Source: an uncultured Olsenella sp. (GTDB taxonomy: Bacteria; Actinomycetota; Coriobacteriia; Coriobacteriales; Atopobiaceae). Taken from it: a DNA stretch of 6,830 nt. Every line of letters starts with the position of its first letter. Position 1 is the stretch's first letter. Of this stretch, positions 5,752-6,830 are shown piece by piece. Location of the stretch: the NCBI GenBank assembly GCA_947253595.1, contig CAMXZR010000082.1:1-6830 (forward strand). The letters are read 5' to 3'. The position numbers were made by a program, and so were the translations under genes. The notes below the pieces were generated by a model that had not been told where the DNA came from, searched no databases, and saw only the letters and a program-made list of their open reading frames with translations.

Positions 5752-6546
5752 CTACGCAGCCCCGGTGGCAACCAGGGCCCTGACCAGCTCCTCGCTCACC
5801 TGGTAGCGCTGGGGCTGGGGCTGGTGCCGCTGCGGCGTGCCCGCGCACGCGACTGCATCGGCACCCGTGCCCGCACCCGCACCATCCCGCAGCGCGAAGC
5901 TCACGCCCCGCCCCTCGGCTGCGGCGTCTTGGACCAGCGCGCGGCAGGAGGAGTGCAGCTGCCCTACCCCCGTGACCTCCCGCAACGCCCGCGCGTTCCC
6001 CACGTTGACGCCGGACCCAGGCAGTATCTGCAGCTCATCCCCAAGCTGATCCCGAAGCTCGCGAATCAGCTCGCGTCCCTCCCAGGCCGTGGCCGCCTGA
6101 CCGCTGGTGAGCAGGCGGTCAACGCCCAGCCCAACCAGTCGCCGTGCCACGACAAGCGGATCGTCCACCAGGTCGAAGGCACGGTGGAAGACCGCCGTCG
6201 CCCCATGCGCGTGCACCAGCGACACCATCTGCGCCACGCGCGCCTCGTCGAGCCCCCGCGAGTCGTCCAGTGCCCCGAAGGCGATCCCGTCGGCACCCTC
6301 CTCGAGCAGCGTCGACGCCTCGGCCAGGAGCTGCTGCCACTCGGAATCCCCGTAGCAGAAGCCACCCCCTCGAGGTCGCGCCATCGCCACGACCTCGAGG
6401 CCCGTGGCCTCCCTCACCATCCTCAGGCTGGCAACGCTGGGAGTGAGCCCCCCCAGTTCGAGAGCCGAGTTGAGCTCGACGCGCCGCGCACCCCCACGCC
6501 AGGCTGCGAGGGCGTCCGACGCGCTTCCACAGCAGACCTCGATCAC
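5752..6546 (-). CDS. cutC: CutC family protein (TIM-barrel, copper homeostasis family)
   Basis: A 264-residue cytoplasmic protein with the full CutC signature: IEVCCGS at the N-terminus, RVELNSALELGGLTPS (22-37), ARPRGGGFCY (56-65), GADGIAFGAL (84-92), AVFHRAFD (118-125), VDRLLTSGQ (142-150), LPGSGVN (175-181) and LHSSC (197-201). The GTG at 6546 is chosen because CutC proteins start with M-IEVCC and no other in-frame start lies close upstream; AAAGGG sits 11 bases before it. The family was linked to copper tolerance in E. coli, although that phenotype was later attributed to an sRNA (MicL) encoded at the cutC locus, so the biochemical role is uncertain. Residues about 221-246 form an Ala/Gly then Pro/Gln-rich low-complexity insert before the conserved YQVSEELV end. 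It appears to be a single gene with its own divergent promoter region and no functional tie to the sortase cluster. Confidence 0.95.
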   Translation of the reverse strand: MIEVCCGSASDALAAWRGGARRVELNSALELGGLTPSVASLRMVREATGLEVVAMARPRGGGFCYGDSEWQQLLAEASTLLEEGADGIAFGALDDSRGLDEARVAQMVSLVHAHGATAVFHRAFDLVDDPLVVARRLVGLGVDRLLTSGQAATAWEGRELIRELRDQLGDELQILPGSGVNVGNARALREVTGVGQLHSSCRALVQDAAAEGRGVSFALRDGAGAGTGADAVACAGTPQRHQPQPQRYQVSEELVRALVATGAA

Positions 6547-6569
6547 GATTGCCGCCGCCCTTTCGCTAC

Positions 6570-6598
6570 ATGAGAAAGCACACCGATAAAATTGACAA
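6570..6598 (-). promoter_or_regulatory. Candidate cutC promoter
   Basis: On the minus strand TTGTCA (6598-6593) is followed after exactly 17 bases by TCTCAT (6575-6570). The -35 matches consensus at 5 of 6 positions and the -10 at 4 of 6. Transcription would start near 6563, giving a leader of about 17 bases that begins within the AAAGGG before the GTG start. A weaker alternative is TTGCCT-17-TTTATC further upstream. Confidence 0.4.
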
Positions 6599-6620
6599 CA
6601 CACAATTAGGCAAATAATAT
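6592..6620 (+). promoter_or_regulatory. Strong-looking sigma-70-type promoter, rightward
   Basis: A perfect TTGACA (6592-6597), a 17-base spacer and TAATAT (6615-6620) lie in an AT-rich island. A start site near 6627 is expected. Its -35 bases coincide with those of the candidate cutC promoter on the other strand. About 20 bases beyond the predicted start lies a good ribosome-binding site, so the promoter seems to serve a real rightward unit. Confidence 0.6.
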
Positions 6621-6656
6621 TAAGATATATATTAGAGTATCGCAGGAGACTCGAAT

Positions 6657-6701
6657 ATGAACTCCGTCCTATATTTGGCAGGGAGAAACAAACGTCTCTG
6701 A
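6657..6701 (+). CDS. Candidate 14-residue small ORF or leader peptide
   Basis: The ATG at 6657 is preceded by AGGAGA (6644-6649) at a 7-base spacing, a near-ideal ribosome-binding site behind a strong promoter. The frame encodes MNSVLYLAGRNKRL and ends at TGA 6699-6701. The peptide has a short hydrophobic middle and a basic end. It shows no run of a single amino acid as in classical attenuation leaders, and I recognise no family. GGAG (6645-6648) can pair with CTCC (6662-6665), enclosing the start codon in the loop, which might modulate translation. The stop comes early and no longer frame follows before the terminator-like element at the window end, so the transcript could equally be a small RNA. 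Being translated is an inference from the ribosome-binding site only. Confidence 0.3.
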   Translation: MNSVLYLAGRNKRL

Positions 6702-6800
6702 CTTTCCACTTTTCGGCTGCAAACACATGTCGCCAAAGAGCGCCACGGACGCAGAGAAGATAAGCTGACCTCGACAGCCAACCACCCTGAGGCACGCAAC

Positions 6801-6830
6801 AAAAAATCGGCCCGGGCCACCATCGTGATG
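6801..6830. terminator. Left half of a probable bidirectional terminator, cut by the window edge
   Basis: A run of six A (6801-6806) is followed by TCGGCCCGGGCCACCATC and then gtGATG at the end. CATC (6821-6824) pairs with GATG (6827-6830), which looks like the turn of a hairpin whose right arm lies outside the window. An A-run before the left arm is the mirror of a T-run, as in terminators serving both strands. It would end the rightward short transcript and a leftward gene beyond the edge. Confidence 0.45.

Larger units (their letters stand above)
6627..6830 (+). ncRNA. Candidate short transcript between promoter and terminator
   Basis: From the predicted start near 6627 to the terminator-like block at the window edge there is room for a transcript of about 200-225 bases. 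Apart from the 14-codon ORF it has no coding potential I can support on the plus strand. It does not match tRNA, SRP RNA or T-box hallmarks I could look for by eye. It may be a small RNA, or the leader of a gene to the right of the window. Confidence 0.3.

Noticed and set aside
5515..6573. Long + strand open frame opposite cutC
   Set aside because: CutC is unambiguous on the minus strand, and this frame has no motif and no ribosome site.
6547..6795. N-terminal extension of CutC
   Set aside because: The extension crosses the AT-rich promoter region and has no similarity to CutC, which begins at MIEVCC. The GTG at 6546 fits the family start.
6740..6800. Possible T-box because of AGGGTGG on the minus strand
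   Set aside because: The bases after AGGGTGG do not continue as the T-box sequence, and no specifier or stem I pattern could be seen.
6632..6823. 63-codon minus-strand ORF at the right edge
   Set aside because: It starts within the terminator-like hairpin, spans an apparent promoter-leader region and has no recognisable sequence features.

Overview
The window is GC-rich (AT-rich only near 6575-6680) and looks like chromosome from a high-GC Gram-positive. A sortase B-type enzyme, LPXTG and TPTG sorting signals, a Spy0128/FctA-like pilin and a tandem of multi-pass sensor kinases together suggest an actinobacterium of the Coriobacteriia (Olsenella/Atopobium/Collinsella-like). That placement is inference; no rRNA or other marker gene is present.

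Left part (1-3178, + strand): two sensor genes overlap by ATGA. The first is a seven-helix membrane protein whose kinase half has lost its catalytic signatures and whose frame runs off the left edge. The second is an intact-looking histidine kinase of the HDxxGQ (HisKA_3/NarL-partner) type with four N-terminal helices and a PAS-like linker. They probably form one signalling unit. No response regulator gene follows.

Middle (3179-3584): an intergenic stretch between convergent genes. It holds a 9-bp tandem repeat, a striking 150-bp imperfect palindrome built from four copies of a 21-22 bp motif (TTCTCTATGC-n4-CTCTGAA), and several GC-rich hairpins.

Surface-protein cluster (3585-5503, - strand), in transcription order: the C-terminal remnant of a TPTG-type pilin, a class B sortase starting directly after the remnant's stop codon, and a small LPKTG-anchored FctA-like protein overlapping the sortase by one base (TGATG). 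The remnant has no signal peptide and its 5' part is missing, so this looks like a decayed or rearranged pilus operon that kept its sortase and one substrate.

Right part (5504-6830): a gap with inverted repeats, then cutC on the - strand starting at a GTG. Upstream of cutC is an AT-rich divergent promoter region where two oppositely directed sigma-70-like promoters share the same -35 bases. The rightward promoter is the better one and drives a short unit with a strong Shine-Dalgarno site, a 14-codon ORF and what appears to be the left half of a bidirectional terminator cut by the window edge. This is a candidate small RNA, leader or small-peptide gene, and with the palindrome it is the most likely place for something undescribed.
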